This document shows, in pieces, positions 8,682 through 17,639 of a stretch of 64,000 nt of DNA. The first letter of the stretch is position 1, and each line of letters starts with the position of its first letter. The notes under the pieces were generated by a model. That model saw only the letters and a list, made by a program, of their open reading frames with translations, had not been told where the DNA came from and ran no database searches. A program made the position numbers and the translations under genes. The stretch comes from Catenulispora pinisilvae. GTDB taxonomy: Bacteria; Actinomycetota; Actinomycetes; Streptomycetales; Catenulisporaceae. Location: assembly GCF_015356865.1 (NCBI RefSeq), contig NZ_JAAFZA010000030.1, positions 1 through 64,000 on the forward strand, read 5' to 3'.

Positions 8682-9380
8682 CTATCCGCGGTTGACCGCC
8701 GCGATTCCGGCCAGGATGAGATCAATCCCGGCGAGGAACTGCTCGCGATCGTCGTGCTCCCGCAGATGTTGTCCAGCTTTGTGCATAGCCGGGTACCTGA
8801 GCGGGTCCAGCTGCGCCCATCGAGCGGCGACATTGGCCAGGAACGTCTCCCGGTCCATCTTGCTGGCCGCGAGCGCCCGGGCGTTGGCCGCGTTCTGGCC
8901 GGCGACGCCGAGGATGTAGTTCACCAGCGCCCCCGCCGAGTCGGGGACGGCTCGTTCCGGGACGTCGAGCGCGTGCAGGTTCGCACTCACGCTCTCGTAG
9001 ACGTCCAGCAGCGCCGGACGCCACGGCTCCCGGGTGAGCTGTGCGCCGACCCACGGGTGTGCGTCGATCGCGTCGAACAGACCTGCTGCGACGGACCGCA
9101 ACGCCTCGCGCGGCTTCCCGACGCCGCCGGTGTCCGCCACGACGCGGCCGATTACGTGGTCGGTCGCCGCTCCTAGTAGGTCATCGCGGTCGGCGACGTG
9201 GTGGTAGATCGCGCCGTAGCCGGTGGCCAGCCGCACCGTGAGCGCCCGGAGAGTCAGCGCCTCCTCGCCCTCGGCGTCGAGGATCGCGACGGCGGCCTGC
9301 ACGATCACGTCCCTGGACAGGGCCTCGGTGCGCCGGGGTGCCCGCTGTGACTTGCTCGCCATGGCTGCCATGGCCGTCAT
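8682..9380 (-). CDS. TetR family regulator, divergent from a Tet(X)-like monooxygenase
   Basis: About 232 aa. The N-terminal helix-turn-helix (about residues 20-65) includes TLRALTVRLATGYGAIYHHV, a classic TetR recognition segment, followed by an all-helical ligand domain of the TetR C-terminal type. Predicted repressor of itself and of the monooxygenase at 9458. Two matched inverted repeats lie in the shared 77-bp gap. The start is uncertain: ATG codons at 9380, 9371 and 9362 are all in frame and none has a clear ribosome-binding site, so the transcript may be leaderless. Confidence 0.88.
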   Translation of the reverse strand: MTAMAAMASKSQRAPRRTEALSRDVIVQAAVAILDAEGEEALTLRALTVRLATGYGAIYHHVADRDDLLGAATDHVIGRVVADTGGVGKPREALRSVAAGLFDAIDAHPWVGAQLTREPWRPALLDVYESVSANLHALDVPERAVPDSAGALVNYILGVAGQNAANARALAASKMDRETFLANVAARWAQLDPLRYPAMHKAGQHLREHDDREQFLAGIDLILAGIAAVNRG

Positions 9381-9385
9381 TCTGC

Positions 9386-9412
9386 CAGGTTTGGAGCGGC
9401 ACTCCAAACCTG
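9386..9412. promoter_or_regulatory. TetR operator 1: perfect 11-bp inverted repeat
   Basis: CAGGTTTGGAG / CTCCAAACCTG with a 5-bp spacer, containing the core TTTGGA-N7-TCCAAA. It sits directly before the possible TetR start codons. A matching core recurs at 9424-9440. Confidence 0.75.
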
Positions 9413-9423
9413 TGCTAGCGTGA

Positions 9424-9440
9424 TTGGAGCGACGATCCAA
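9424..9440. promoter_or_regulatory. TetR operator 2: TTGGA-N7-TCCAA
   Basis: Second copy of the operator core, centred 33 bp (about three helical turns) from the first. It ends 17 bp before the monooxygenase ATG and just before the ribosome-binding site GGGAGGA (9447-9453). The same-face spacing suggests paired TetR dimers. Confidence 0.7.
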
Positions 9441-9457
9441 AGCTTTGGGAGGAATCG

Positions 9458-10591
9458 ATGAACAGCCCCGTCACCATCGTGGGAGCCGGCCTCGGCGGCC
9501 TGGTCCTGGCCCGCGTCCTGCACCTGAACGGCATTCCGGTCACCGTCTACGAAGCGGAAGCGTCGGCCGCCGCACGTACTCAGGGCGGGCTGCTCGACAT
9601 CCACCCCTGGAACGGCCAGCCCGCGCTCGAAGCGGCCGGGCTGATCGAGGAGTTCCGCAAGCTGGTCCTGCCGGGGCGCGAGGCCTACCGGGTTGTGGAT
9701 CAGGCCGGAACGGTTCTGCTCGACTTGCCCGATGACGGGACAGGCGTGCGTCCCGAAGTCCCGCGTGGCGAGCTGAGGCAGCTGCTGTTGGATTCGCTTC
9801 CGGACGGCGTCGTGCGGTGGGGACGCAAAATCAGCGGCGCACGGCCTCTGGGCGATGGCCGTCACGAGCTGCGCTTCACTGACGGCACTACAGTCCGCGC
9901 CGACCTGCTGATCGGAGCCGACGGCGCGTGGTCGCGTATACGGCCCCTGCTATCCGACGCCAAACCGCAGTACGTCGGCTACACGTCCATCGAGTACTTC
10001 CTGTTCGACGCGGAGACGCGACATTCCGCGACAGCACAGGCGGTAGGCGCCGGATCGTTGTTCGCCCTCGCGCCGGGCAAGGGGTTCCTCGCGCATCGGG
10101 AAGGCGGAGGCACTGTGCATGCCTATGTTCAGCTCAAAGCGCCCCAGGACTGGCTGACCGATGTTGCTGCATCATCTGCCGCTACATCCGCTATCTCCGC
10201 ACGCCTCGCCGCCGAGTTCGAAGGCTGGGCACCGGAACTCACCGCGCTTTTCACCGCCGCCGACACCGCACCAGTCGTGCGCCCCCTCCACACCCTGCCG
10301 CCCGGGCATCGCTGGGCACGCACCCCCGGCGTGACGCTGCTCGGCGACGCCGCCCACCTCGCCGCGCCGAACGGCGAAGGCGCGAACCTCGCCATGCTGG
10401 ACGGCGCCGAGCTCGGGCAGGCCATCGCCGCCCACCCCGGCAGCGCCGAGGCCGCCCTGGCGGAGTACGAGCAGGCCATGTTCCCGCGCGCCGCTGCGGC
10501 AGCCGGAGAGGAAGACGTCTACGACCTCATGCTCGGCGCCGGCGCCCCACACAGTTGGGTCGCGATGATGACCGGCGGCGATGAAGCCTGA
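9458..10591 (+). CDS. FAD-dependent monooxygenase, Tet(X)-like
   Basis: 377 aa group A flavoprotein hydroxylase. Residues 9-14 GAGLGG bind the FAD ADP moiety, GADGAWSR (about 153-160) is the DG motif, and LLGDAAHLAAPNGEGANLA (about 294) is the GD motif. The stretch TQGGLLDIHPWNGQPALEAAGL closely parallels the QGG-LD-H region of Tet(X) tetracycline-inactivating monooxygenases, so inactivation of a polyketide-like compound by NADPH-dependent hydroxylation is a reasonable guess; the substrate is not provable. Strong ribosome-binding site GGGAGGA. Divergent TetR and paired operators indicate induction by the substrate. Confidence 0.88.
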   Translation: MNSPVTIVGAGLGGLVLARVLHLNGIPVTVYEAEASAAARTQGGLLDIHPWNGQPALEAAGLIEEFRKLVLPGREAYRVVDQAGTVLLDLPDDGTGVRPEVPRGELRQLLLDSLPDGVVRWGRKISGARPLGDGRHELRFTDGTTVRADLLIGADGAWSRIRPLLSDAKPQYVGYTSIEYFLFDAETRHSATAQAVGAGSLFALAPGKGFLAHREGGGTVHAYVQLKAPQDWLTDVAASSAATSAISARLAAEFEGWAPELTALFTAADTAPVVRPLHTLPPGHRWARTPGVTLLGDAAHLAAPNGEGANLAMLDGAELGQAIAAHPGSAEAALAEYEQAMFPRAAAAAGEEDVYDLMLGAGAPHSWVAMMTGGDEA

Positions 10592-10640
10592 GAAGGTCGG
10601 GAATCATGATCGATGCCTGAATTCATTCATCCAACCGCGC

Positions 10641-10688
10641 GGCACGTCATCCCGGCGGCACGTCATCCCGGCGGCACATCACCCCGGC
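10641..10688. repeat. 16-bp tandem repeat, three copies
   Basis: GGCACGTCATCCCGGC occurs at 10641-10656 and 10657-10672, and as GGCACATCACCCCGGC at 10673-10688. The third copy overlaps the 3-prime end of the TetR gene at 10679, so copy-number change could alter the C-terminus. Confidence 0.8.
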
Positions 10689-11284
10689 TGCGCAGCACGC
10701 TCCCGCAGCACCGCGTCCAGATGCGCGGCCCAGGCCCGCACCACCTCCGCGCGCCGTGCCGAGTCGTCCGTCAACACGTCCGCGAGGCCGAGCCCGCGTG
10801 CCAAGTCGAGTGTCGCCTGCACCAGGCGGTGCCCGCTCTCGTCCTCGTCGCTGACGCCCAGCGCCTCGATCGCCATCCGATGCGCCACGCGCCCGAACTT
10901 CTGCTCCAGCGGCACCACCCGCTCGCGCAGCGCCTCATCGGCCGCCGCGGCCGTCCAGACTTGCAACGCCGCCTTGAACAGGGTGCCGGTGAAGTGCTCC
11001 ACCAGCCGCGCCACCACCGCTTCGGTCGTGACGGTGACGTCCGGAGCCGCCAGCTCGGCGCGCGCCGACTCGATGCGCTCGTCGAACATGTGCTCAAGCG
11101 CGGCGGTGATCAGGTCCTCGCGGGTCGGGAAGTGGTGCTGGGCGGCCCCGCGCGAGACGCCGGCGCGTTCGGCGACCACCGCCACGGTCGTCGCGCTCCA
11201 GCCCACGTCGGCCAGGCAGTCCACGCACGCCCCGAGCAGGCGGCGGCGGGTGGCCCGGCTTCGGTCCTGCTGTGGTTCGCGCAT
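10679..11284 (-). CDS. TetR family regulator of the acyl-CoA operon
   Basis: 201 aa. Helix-turn-helix residues about 10-55 include VAERAGVSRGAAQHHF, the TetR recognition helix. The C-terminal domain is of the type found in regulators of fatty-acid and acyl-CoA genes. It is the last gene of a leftward run with the enoyl-CoA hydratase, 83 bp downstream of it, so it likely represses this operon in response to an acyl-CoA. Start is the ATG at 11284. Confidence 0.85.
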   Translation of the reverse strand: MREPQQDRSRATRRRLLGACVDCLADVGWSATTVAVVAERAGVSRGAAQHHFPTREDLITAALEHMFDERIESARAELAAPDVTVTTEAVVARLVEHFTGTLFKAALQVWTAAAADEALRERVVPLEQKFGRVAHRMAIEALGVSDEDESGHRLVQATLDLARGLGLADVLTDDSARRAEVVRAWAAHLDAVLRERAAQPG

Positions 11285-11367
11285 CGGGGGTGGTCGCCTG
11301 TCGTCCGGTCTGGCGGGTGGCTGAAGCTGGGGCGTTGTCAGGGAGTTGTCAGGGCGCTACCGGGGCG

Positions 11368-12150
11368 TCATTCTGCCCAGCTCGGGGGCCGCTTCTGCAA
11401 GAACGCCGTCATCCCCTCCCGCGCCTCCTCCGAGGCGAACAGCCGGGCCGAGGCCGTGGCCAGCTCGTCGGCGCGGGCGTCGAAGGCAGCCAGGACCGGC
11501 GCCGTCACCAGCTTCTTCGACTCGGCCAGGCCCTGCGGCGAGCCGAGGCGCAGCGCCGCGACCAGCTCGCCGACAGCAGCCCGCACGTCCGGTGCCGCCG
11601 ACGTGATCAGGCCGATGACCTCGGCCTGCGCGGCGTCGAACTTCTCGCCGGTCAAGAAGTAGCGCGCGGCGGCCCTGGAGTTCAGTCGCGGCAGCACCGT
11701 CAGCGAGATGATCGACGGCGCGACGCCCAGGCGCGCCTCGGTCAGCGCGAACGTCGCCGCCGGTCCGGCCACGGCCAGATCGCAGGCCGCGACCAGGCCC
11801 ATGCCGCCGGCGCGCACGTGCCCGTCCACCGCCGCCACCACCGGCTTCGGCAGCTCGACGAGCGTGCGCAGCAGCCCGGCCAACGCACGCGCCCGACCCG
11901 CCACCGGCCCTTCGGGATCCACCGGCTCCTCGGTCGCCTCGGACAAGTCGGCACCGGCGCAGAAGGTGTTGCCGGTGTGCCCGAGCACCACCACCCGCAC
12001 GCCGGGATCCGCCGCCGCCTCGCGCAACCCGGCGTGCAGCTGCCCGACCAGCCGCGATGACAGGGCATTGCGATTGTGCGGCGAGTCGAGGGTCAGGGTC
12101 GCGACACCGGCCCGCGCCTCATACCGCACCAGGGTCTGCTGCTCACTCAC
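11368..12150 (-). CDS. Enoyl-CoA hydratase/isomerase family protein
   Basis: 260 aa crotonase fold. The oxyanion-hole region FCAGADLSEA starts at residue 63 and AVDGHVRAGGMGL at about 108. In the usual GGGCEL motif the first catalytic glutamate is replaced by Gly118, while the second (Glu138 in LTEARLGVAPS) is kept. One glutamate is enough for isomerases and some hydratases, so the exact reaction is open. Expected role: hydration or isomerisation of an unsaturated acyl-CoA made by the dehydrogenase encoded 37 bp upstream. Confidence 0.88.
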   Translation of the reverse strand: MSEQQTLVRYEARAGVATLTLDSPHNRNALSSRLVGQLHAGLREAAADPGVRVVVLGHTGNTFCAGADLSEATEEPVDPEGPVAGRARALAGLLRTLVELPKPVVAAVDGHVRAGGMGLVAACDLAVAGPAATFALTEARLGVAPSIISLTVLPRLNSRAAARYFLTGEKFDAAQAEVIGLITSAAPDVRAAVGELVAALRLGSPQGLAESKKLVTAPVLAAFDARADELATASARLFASEEAREGMTAFLQKRPPSWAE

Positions 12151-12187
12151 GCCGCTCCACCTTCCTCAACGACCACCGGCAACACGC

Positions 12188-13351
12188 TCATGACCGGAAG
12201 CCCAGCACGCGGGCCGCCAAGCCGGTCATCACCTCGGTCGCACCGCCGCCGATGCCCAGGATCCGGACGTCGCGGTAGTGCCGTTCGACCTCTGATTCCC
12301 GCATGTACCCCAGGCCGCCGAACAGCTGAAGTGCTTGCGTGGCAGCCCATTCGGCGGTCTCGACCGCCGTGTTCTTGGCAAAGCAGACCTCGGCGATCAG
12401 GTCCTCCTCCCCCGCGACCGACCGGTCGATCAGCGCATGGGTGTAGGTACGCGACACGTCGATCTTCCGCGCCATCTCCGTCAGCGTGTTCTGGACCAGC
12501 TGCCGGTCGATGAGAGGCTTGCCGAACGTCTCCCGGTTCCGGGTCCACTCCACCGCCAGGTCCAGGCAACGCTGAGCGTGCGAGTACGCCTGCGCCGCCA
12601 ACGCCACCCGCTCGGCCAGGAAGTGCTCGGCCAGCTGGTAGAAGCCGCTGTTCTCGGCACCGACCAGGTTCTCGACCGGCACCCGGGCGTCCTGGAACGC
12701 CAGCTCGGCGGTATCAGAGCACAGCCATCCCAGCTTCTCCAGCCGTCGACTGACGGTGAAGCCCGGCGTGCCCTTCTCGATCACCAACAATGAGATCCCG
12801 TCGGCGCCCGGACCGCCGGTGCGCACCGTCGTCACCACGAAGTCGGCGCGCACGCCGGAGGTGATGAAGGTCTTGGCCCCGTTCACCACGTAGTGGTCAC
12901 CGTCGCGCCGCGCCGTGGTCTGGATACGCGCCACATCGCTGCCGCCGCCGGGCTCGGTGACGGCGAGCGCCCCGATCTTCGCCCCGGCCAGCGTCGGCTT
13001 GACCCAGCGTTCGATCTGCGCGGGATCGTCGGCGGCCACCAGGTGCGGCGTGGCTATGCCGCAGGTGAACAAGGATGCGAACAAGCCGCCGGAGCCGCCG
13101 GCGTAGTGCATCTCCTCGTTGACCGTGATGGCGTCGATCAGATCGCCGCCCCCGCCACCGGCTCCGACCGGATGGGCGACGCCGAGCAGGCCCAGCGCAC
13201 CGGCCTTCTCGGACAGCTCACGCGGCAGTTCGCCGGCCCGCTCCCACGCGTCGAGATTCGGCAGCACCTCCTGCTCGGTGAACCTGCGGACGGTGTCCCG
13301 CAGGGCTCTGCGTTCCTCGGTCGACCAAGCGGGGCTGGACAGGCGATTCAC
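12188..13351 (-). CDS. Acyl-CoA dehydrogenase
   Basis: 387 aa, full length for the family. It oxidises an acyl-CoA to the 2-enoyl-CoA using FAD and passes electrons to ETF. Visible motifs are ALAVTEPGGGSDVARI (FAD/substrate region), YVVNGAKTFITSG, and a C-terminal GIGGGATEVM that carries the likely catalytic glutamate. The GTG start overlaps the stop of the AtuA-like gene (GTGA, 13348-13351), so translation is coupled. It belongs to the operon that runs from 15899 down to 10679. Confidence 0.93.
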   Translation of the reverse strand: MNRLSSPAWSTEERRALRDTVRRFTEQEVLPNLDAWERAGELPRELSEKAGALGLLGVAHPVGAGGGGGDLIDAITVNEEMHYAGGSGGLFASLFTCGIATPHLVAADDPAQIERWVKPTLAGAKIGALAVTEPGGGSDVARIQTTARRDGDHYVVNGAKTFITSGVRADFVVTTVRTGGPGADGISLLVIEKGTPGFTVSRRLEKLGWLCSDTAELAFQDARVPVENLVGAENSGFYQLAEHFLAERVALAAQAYSHAQRCLDLAVEWTRNRETFGKPLIDRQLVQNTLTEMARKIDVSRTYTHALIDRSVAGEEDLIAEVCFAKNTAVETAEWAATQALQLFGGLGYMRESEVERHYRDVRILGIGGGATEVMTGLAARVLGFRS

Positions 13352-15108
13352 CGCTCAGCTCCCTTCAGCACGGAAACGGGAAGCTCGGCGGCACGGGACC
13401 GCAGCCATTCGCCGAGGCCCTTGGCCTGCGGATCGAACCGGGCCTGGGCCGCCACCCCGGCGCCGAGGATGCCCTCGACGACGAAGTTCACGGCACGCAG
13501 GTTCGGGAAGACGTGGCGGGTGACCGCCAGCTCGGCTGTCTCGGGAAGCAGAGCCTTAAAGCGTTCGACAGTCAGTTCGTGGGCTAGCCAGCGCCAGGCC
13601 TCATCACCGCGGGCCCAGACCCCGACGTTCGCGTCGCCGCCCTTGTCGCCGCTGCGCGCCCCGAAGACCAGGCCGAGCGGGGCGAGATGGGTCTGCTCAG
13701 TGGGAAGTGCTTGTGGGAGAACAGGATTCGGCGCTGGCTTTAGCTCTAGCGTGAGGGCCGGGTGCGCGATATCGACACGCTCGCCGTCGGGCAGCACCGC
13801 GACGTGCGGCACTTCGGCCGCGTCGACGTAAGCGGCGGTGTAGACGCCGTAGGGCGAAGCCGCGCCGGGAGGTGTCGTCAGGTTGAAGCCGGGGTAGCCG
13901 GACAGCGCGAGTTCCACCGCCGCACCGCTGAAGGCGCGCCCGATCGTATCCGCGTTCTGATCCCGGACGACGCAGCGCAGCAAGGCGCTGGCGGTCTCCT
14001 CGGTGTCGGCGTCGGGCCGGTCGGTACGCACCAGGGTCCACTGGACCGACTCCGGCGCGCTCGTCAGCCCGGCGAGCAGCTGCTGTTTCGCCAGGTCCGC
14101 CTTGGCTTCGATCGCCAGGCCGGTCAGAACGAAATCGACCTGGTTACGGAACCCGCCGAGCCGGTTCAACGCCACCTTGAGCTGAGGCGGCGGTGCTTCG
14201 CCGACGACCCCGGTGATCCGGACCCGGTCCGGACCCTCCTGCGTCAGCGTCACGGTGTCCAGCCGCGTGGTGACATCAGGGTTCGCATACCGGTGGCCGG
14301 TGATCTCGTACAACAGCTGCGCGGTGACCGTCCCCACGCTGACGGCGCCGCCGGTCCCCGGGTGCTTGGTGATGACGCTGGACCCGTCGGCGCGCACCTC
14401 GGCGATCGGGAAGCCGGGGCGGCGCAGGTCGGCGATCTCGGTGAAGAAGGCGTAGTTGCCGCCGGTGGCCTGCGCGCCGCATTCGATGACGTGACCGGCC
14501 GCCACGGCCCCGGCCAGCCGGTCGTGATCGGTGTGCTGCCAGCCGAAGTGCGCCACGGCCGGGCCGAGGACCAGCGAGGCGTCGGTGACGCGGCCGGTGA
14601 CCACGACGTCCGCGCCGGCTTGCAGGCAGCGCGCGATGCCGAAGCCGCCGAGGTAGGCGTTGGCCGTCAGCGCCCCGGCGAATCCGAGCTCTGATGAGCG
14701 GGCCAGCAGGTTGTCGCCCTCGACGTGGGCGACCTTCGCCGCCAGGCCCAGCTTCGCGGCCACCTCCCGCAGCCTGTCGGCCAACCCCGCCGGATTCAGC
14801 CCGCCGGCGTTCGTCACGATCTTGACACCGCGTTCCAGGGCCAGCCCGAGCGCGTCCTCCATCTGCCGCAGGAAGGTCTTGGCGTACCCGGCGTCAGGGT
14901 TCTTCATCCGGTCGCGGCCGAGGATCAGCATGGTCAGCTCGGCGAGGTAGTCCCCGGTGAGGACGTCCAGCTCACCGCCTTCCAGCAGCTCGCGGACCGC
15001 GCTGAATCGGTCGCCGTAGAAACCGGAGGCGTTGCCGATCCGGAGGATGTCCTGGTTGTCCTGGTTCTGCGAAACCCAGTCCGAAACCCTGTCCGAAACC
15101 CCGCTCAT
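13348..15108 (-). CDS. AtuA-like protein (DUF1446) with AtuA-type C-terminal domain
   Basis: 586 aa. The N-terminal 450 residues match the acyclic terpene utilization AtuA family ([12 protein letters not shown] at the start, then VTNAGGLNP and [17 protein letters not shown]). The last 110 residues ([18 protein letters not shown] onward) are the ferredoxin-like AtuA C-terminal domain. The family is required for citronellol/geranyl-CoA and related branched acyl-CoA use, but its chemistry is not settled. Start is the ATG at 15108, which overlaps the upstream stop as ATGA. Its first codons contain a 12-bp repeat (period GTTTCGGACNGG). No biotin carboxylase subunits of the classical atu pathway are nearby. 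Confidence 0.88.
   Translation of the reverse strand: MSGVSDRVSDWVSQNQDNQDILRIGNASGFYGDRFSAVRELLEGGELDVLTGDYLAELTMLILGRDRMKNPDAGYAKTFLRQMEDALGLALERGVKIVTNAGGLNPAGLADRLREVAAKLGLAAKVAHVEGDNLLARSSELGFAGALTANAYLGGFGIARCLQAGADVVVTGRVTDASLVLGPAVAHFGWQHTDHDRLAGAVAAGHVIECGAQATGGNYAFFTEIADLRRPGFPIAEVRADGSSVITKHPGTGGAVSVGTVTAQLLYEITGHRYANPDVTTRLDTVTLTQEGPDRVRITGVVGEAPPPQLKVALNRLGGFRNQVDFVLTGLAIEAKADLAKQQLLAGLTSAPESVQWTLVRTDRPDADTEETASALLRCVVRDQNADTIGRAFSGAAVELALSGYPGFNLTTPPGAASPYGVYTAAYVDAAEVPHVAVLPDGERVDIAHPALTLELKPAPNPVLPQALPTEQTHLAPLGLVFGARSGDKGGDANVGVWARGDEAWRWLAHELTVERFKALLPETAELAVTRHVFPNLRAVNFVVEGILGAGVAAQARFDPQAKGLGEWLRSRAAELPVSVLKGAER
15071..15103 (-). repeat. 12-bp repeat in the N-terminus of the AtuA-like gene
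   Basis: The octamer CCGAAACC on the plus strand recurs with a 12-bp period near the start codon and encodes [10 protein letters not shown]. In-frame, so copy change would only vary length. Confidence 0.55.
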
Positions 15109-15899
15109 GCGAACTGTCCCTTGCTCCGGCCGGACCCACTCGGGCCGGCGAACACCTGCGCGATGTCCAGCCACGCGTCCGCGGCGGCGCCGTCGGCGCG
15201 CACCGCGAGGTCGTCTCGGTGCCGACGCTGGGCCACGAGCAGGCAGAAGTCGAGCGCCGGGCCGGTCACGCGCTCGGCGGCGTCCTGCGGACCCCACGTC
15301 CACAAGCTGCCGTCCGGCGCGGTGAGCTCGATGCGGAACTCGGCGGCCGGTGGTTGCAGGCCGCGTTGAATGTAGGCGAAGTCTCGGGTGCGGACGCCGA
15401 GGTGGGCGACGTTGCGCAGGCGCGCGGTCGGCTCGCGCTTCACGCCGAGGGCGTCGGCGATGTCCTGGCCATGTGCCCAGGTCTCCATGAGGCGCGCGGT
15501 GACCATGGTCGTGGCGCCCATCGGCGGGCCGAACCAGGGCAGCTTCTGACCGGGTGGAACCGCCGCGAGGGCGGTCACCAGCTCGTGCCGATCGGCGCGC
15601 CAGGCCGCCAGCAGCTCGGCCGACGCCAGCCGCGCACCGCGCTCAGCCTCCTGATCGACGAACCCGGCGCCACTGTCCTGAAGGGCCCGGGTCAGCATCG
15701 CGTTGAACTCGGCCGGGTCCCGCGCGGCGAGCCCGGCGACCCGGTCGGTCCAGGCCAGGTGCGCGATCTGGTGCCCGATGGTCCAGCCCGGCGCCGGGGT
15801 CGGGGCGCGCCAGGCGTCCGGGTCCAGCGGCGTGACCAGGGCGTCGAGCACTGCGCTCTCCGCCGCCAGGTCTTCGAGCAGGTCGTCGAGCACTGCCAT
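15105..15899 (-). CDS. TIGR03084 family DinB/maleylpyruvate-isomerase-like protein
   Basis: 264 aa. The N-terminal four-helix bundle has [14 protein letters not shown] and METWAHGQD, which supply the three histidine/glutamate-type metal ligands of mycothiol-dependent maleylpyruvate isomerase and DinB-like proteins; a C-terminal alpha/beta domain follows. It is the first gene of the acyl-CoA operon and overlaps the AtuA-like start by four bases. TIGR03084 genes commonly sit beside acyl-CoA and terpenoid catabolic genes; a mycothiol-linked step is possible but unproven. Confidence 0.85.
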   Translation of the reverse strand: MAVLDDLLEDLAAESAVLDALVTPLDPDAWRAPTPAPGWTIGHQIAHLAWTDRVAGLAARDPAEFNAMLTRALQDSGAGFVDQEAERGARLASAELLAAWRADRHELVTALAAVPPGQKLPWFGPPMGATTMVTARLMETWAHGQDIADALGVKREPTARLRNVAHLGVRTRDFAYIQRGLQPPAAEFRIELTAPDGSLWTWGPQDAAERVTGPALDFCLLVAQRRHRDDLAVRADGAAADAWLDIAQVFAGPSGSGRSKGQFA

Positions 15900-16020
15900 G
15901 GCGCCTCCCGGTGGGCGTTCGCTGCTGCGTCCTGCCAGCGAGCCTCGCAGCCCGGATAGAAAAAATCAATCTTGCACGCTTGATTCCTTCGCCGGGCAGC
16001 GCGACGGCGCGGCGCGTACC
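15900..16020. promoter_or_regulatory. Divergent promoter region, acyl-CoA operon / serine hydrolase
   Basis: 121 bp with a locally AT-rich patch around 15958-15975 (TAGAAAAAATCAATCTTGC), which is probably the promoter core for one or both directions. No clear palindrome for the TetR regulator was found. Confidence 0.4.
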
Positions 16021-17178
16021 GTGGCTCGCGTGGCAAACGACCTGCACCACCTGCTCCAGTCCGCGGTCGACCGCGGCGAGACACCCGGGGTCGTGGCCCT
16101 GGTCGCGCGCGGCGACGACGTCGAGCTGGCGACAGCCGGCGCGACCGAGCCGACCGAGCCCGGCGGATCGCGGCCGATCGCCCGCGACACCCTGTTCCGC
16201 ATCGCCTCGCTGACGAAGGCGGTCACCGCCGCGCTGGCCATGCAGCTGATCGAGGAAGGGCTCATCGGCCAGGACGACCCGATCAGCCGGTGGCTGCCGG
16301 AGCTGGCCGGCCCGATGGTCGTGCGCACCCCCGACGGCCCGCTGGACGACCTGGTCCCGGCTCACCGTCCGATCACCGTCGCGGACCTACTCACGTCCCG
16401 CGCCGGCTGGGGCTTCCCGGACGACTTCACGTGGCCGGCCGTCGGCGCGCTGTTCGTGCGGGGCTGGCAGCAGTACGGCCTACAACCCCAGCTGATCCCG
16501 GCGCCGGACGAGTGGGTGAAGGACCTCAGCGGGGTGCCGCTGCTCTACCAGCCCGGCGAGCGCTGGCTGTACAACACGTGCAGCGACATCCTGGGCGTGC
16601 TGATGGCGCGCGCCACCAGGATGACGCTCCCGGACCTGATGGCCGAGCGCGTCTTCGACCCGCTGGGCATGACCGAGACCAGCTTCGCGGCCCGGCCCGA
16701 CCAGCTCGACCGCTTCACCGCCTACTACCGCCCCGGCCCCGACGGCATGACCCTGGCCGATCCGCCGACCGGGCAGTGGAGCAGCGTGCCGGCGTTCCCG
16801 TCCGGAGCCGGCGGCCTGGTCGGCACGATCGACGACTACCTCGCCTTCGCCCGCACGCTGCTGCCCGGCGGGTCGAACCGGCTGTCCCCGCAGTCGCTCC
16901 AGATGATCCTCTCCAACCACCTCACCGCCGAGCAGCGCGCGGCCGCGACCCGGTTCCTGGACGGCCAGGGCTGGGGTTCGGGCGGCGCGGTGGACGTCGC
17001 CGAGACCGAACCGTGGAACGTCGTCGGCCGCTACGGCTGGACCGGCGGCACCGGTATGACGGCGCACGTCATCCCGGCTACCAACACCGTCTCGATCCTG
17101 CTGTCCACGACCGCTATGCCGGATCCGGCGGCGACGCCGTTGCAGAAGGCGTTCTGGACGTACGCGGCGCGCGGCTGA
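16021..17178 (+). CDS. Serine hydrolase, beta-lactamase class C / esterase fold
   Basis: 385 aa. The nucleophile motif SLTK is at residues 63-66 (FRIASLTKAV) and the tyrosine motif YNT at about 184 (RWLYNTCSDILG). A C-terminal GWTGGTGMTAHV sits where the third motif lies. No signal peptide, so probably a cytoplasmic esterase or amidase of the EstB-like group rather than a secreted beta-lactamase. The start is GTG 16021 or GTG 16030; the longer form is chosen. It is divergent from the acyl-CoA operon and might hydrolyse an ester substrate for it, which is only context. Confidence 0.88.
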   Translation: MARVANDLHHLLQSAVDRGETPGVVALVARGDDVELATAGATEPTEPGGSRPIARDTLFRIASLTKAVTAALAMQLIEEGLIGQDDPISRWLPELAGPMVVRTPDGPLDDLVPAHRPITVADLLTSRAGWGFPDDFTWPAVGALFVRGWQQYGLQPQLIPAPDEWVKDLSGVPLLYQPGERWLYNTCSDILGVLMARATRMTLPDLMAERVFDPLGMTETSFAARPDQLDRFTAYYRPGPDGMTLADPPTGQWSSVPAFPSGAGGLVGTIDDYLAFARTLLPGGSNRLSPQSLQMILSNHLTAEQRAAATRFLDGQGWGSGGAVDVAETEPWNVVGRYGWTGGTGMTAHVIPATNTVSILLSTTAMPDPAATPLQKAFWTYAARG

Positions 17179-17236
17179 GCGACGACCAACGACCCAACGT
17201 GGTCAACGGGAGTGTGGGGCGCTCCCGCCGACCGCC

Positions 17237-17578
17237 TCACCAACCGAGTTCGTGCAGCCGCTCGTCATCGATCCCGAAGTGATGCCCCACCTCGTGGATG
17301 ACGGTGGCCCGCACCTCACGCACGACGTCCTCGTAGCTGTGGCAGATCTTCAGGATCTCGTTGCGGTAGATGGTGATCCGGTCCGGCAGCACGCCGGAGT
17401 ACCACTCCCCGCGCCCGGTCAACGGAATGCCCTGATACAGACCCAGCAGCCCCGGATACGGAGCCTCGGCCTCGACGACCACCGCGACGTTCCGGATCTG
17501 CCGTCCCAGCGTCTCCGGGATGGAGTCCAGCCCTTCGCCGACCAGTTCCTCGAACTGCTCGGGCGAGACCTCGATCAC
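17237..17578 (-). CDS. Small zincin-like metallopeptidase (DUF1025 type)
   Basis: 113 aa. Residues 90-105 carry HEVGHHFGIDDERLHELG, an HExxH zinc motif with a downstream acidic ligand, the hallmark of the metallopeptidase family PF06262. The start is the GTG at 17578 (VIEVSPEQFEEL), which gives the family's usual length. No ribosome-binding site is obvious. It is divergent from oligoribonuclease with a 61-bp gap, an arrangement often seen in actinomycetes. The physiological substrate is unknown. Confidence 0.87.
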   Translation of the reverse strand: MIEVSPEQFEELVGEGLDSIPETLGRQIRNVAVVVEAEAPYPGLLGLYQGIPLTGRGEWYSGVLPDRITIYRNEILKICHSYEDVVREVRATVIHEVGHHFGIDDERLHELGW

Positions 17579-17639
17579 GTGCTCATTGTCGCACCAAATG
17601 CCCTGGGGCACTGATGCCGCGCTGCAATAGGGTGCGGCC

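Noticed and set aside
9458-10591. Calling the flavoprotein a confirmed tetracycline-resistance gene
   Set aside because: FAD motifs and a Tet(X)-like QGG segment are visible, but substrate cannot be proved from sequence, so no gene symbol was given.
13348-15303. Longer N-terminus for the AtuA-like protein from 15303
   Set aside because: The extra 65 residues overlap the TIGR03084 coding region and are Arg-rich; the ATG at 15108 has the usual family start and ATGA coupling.
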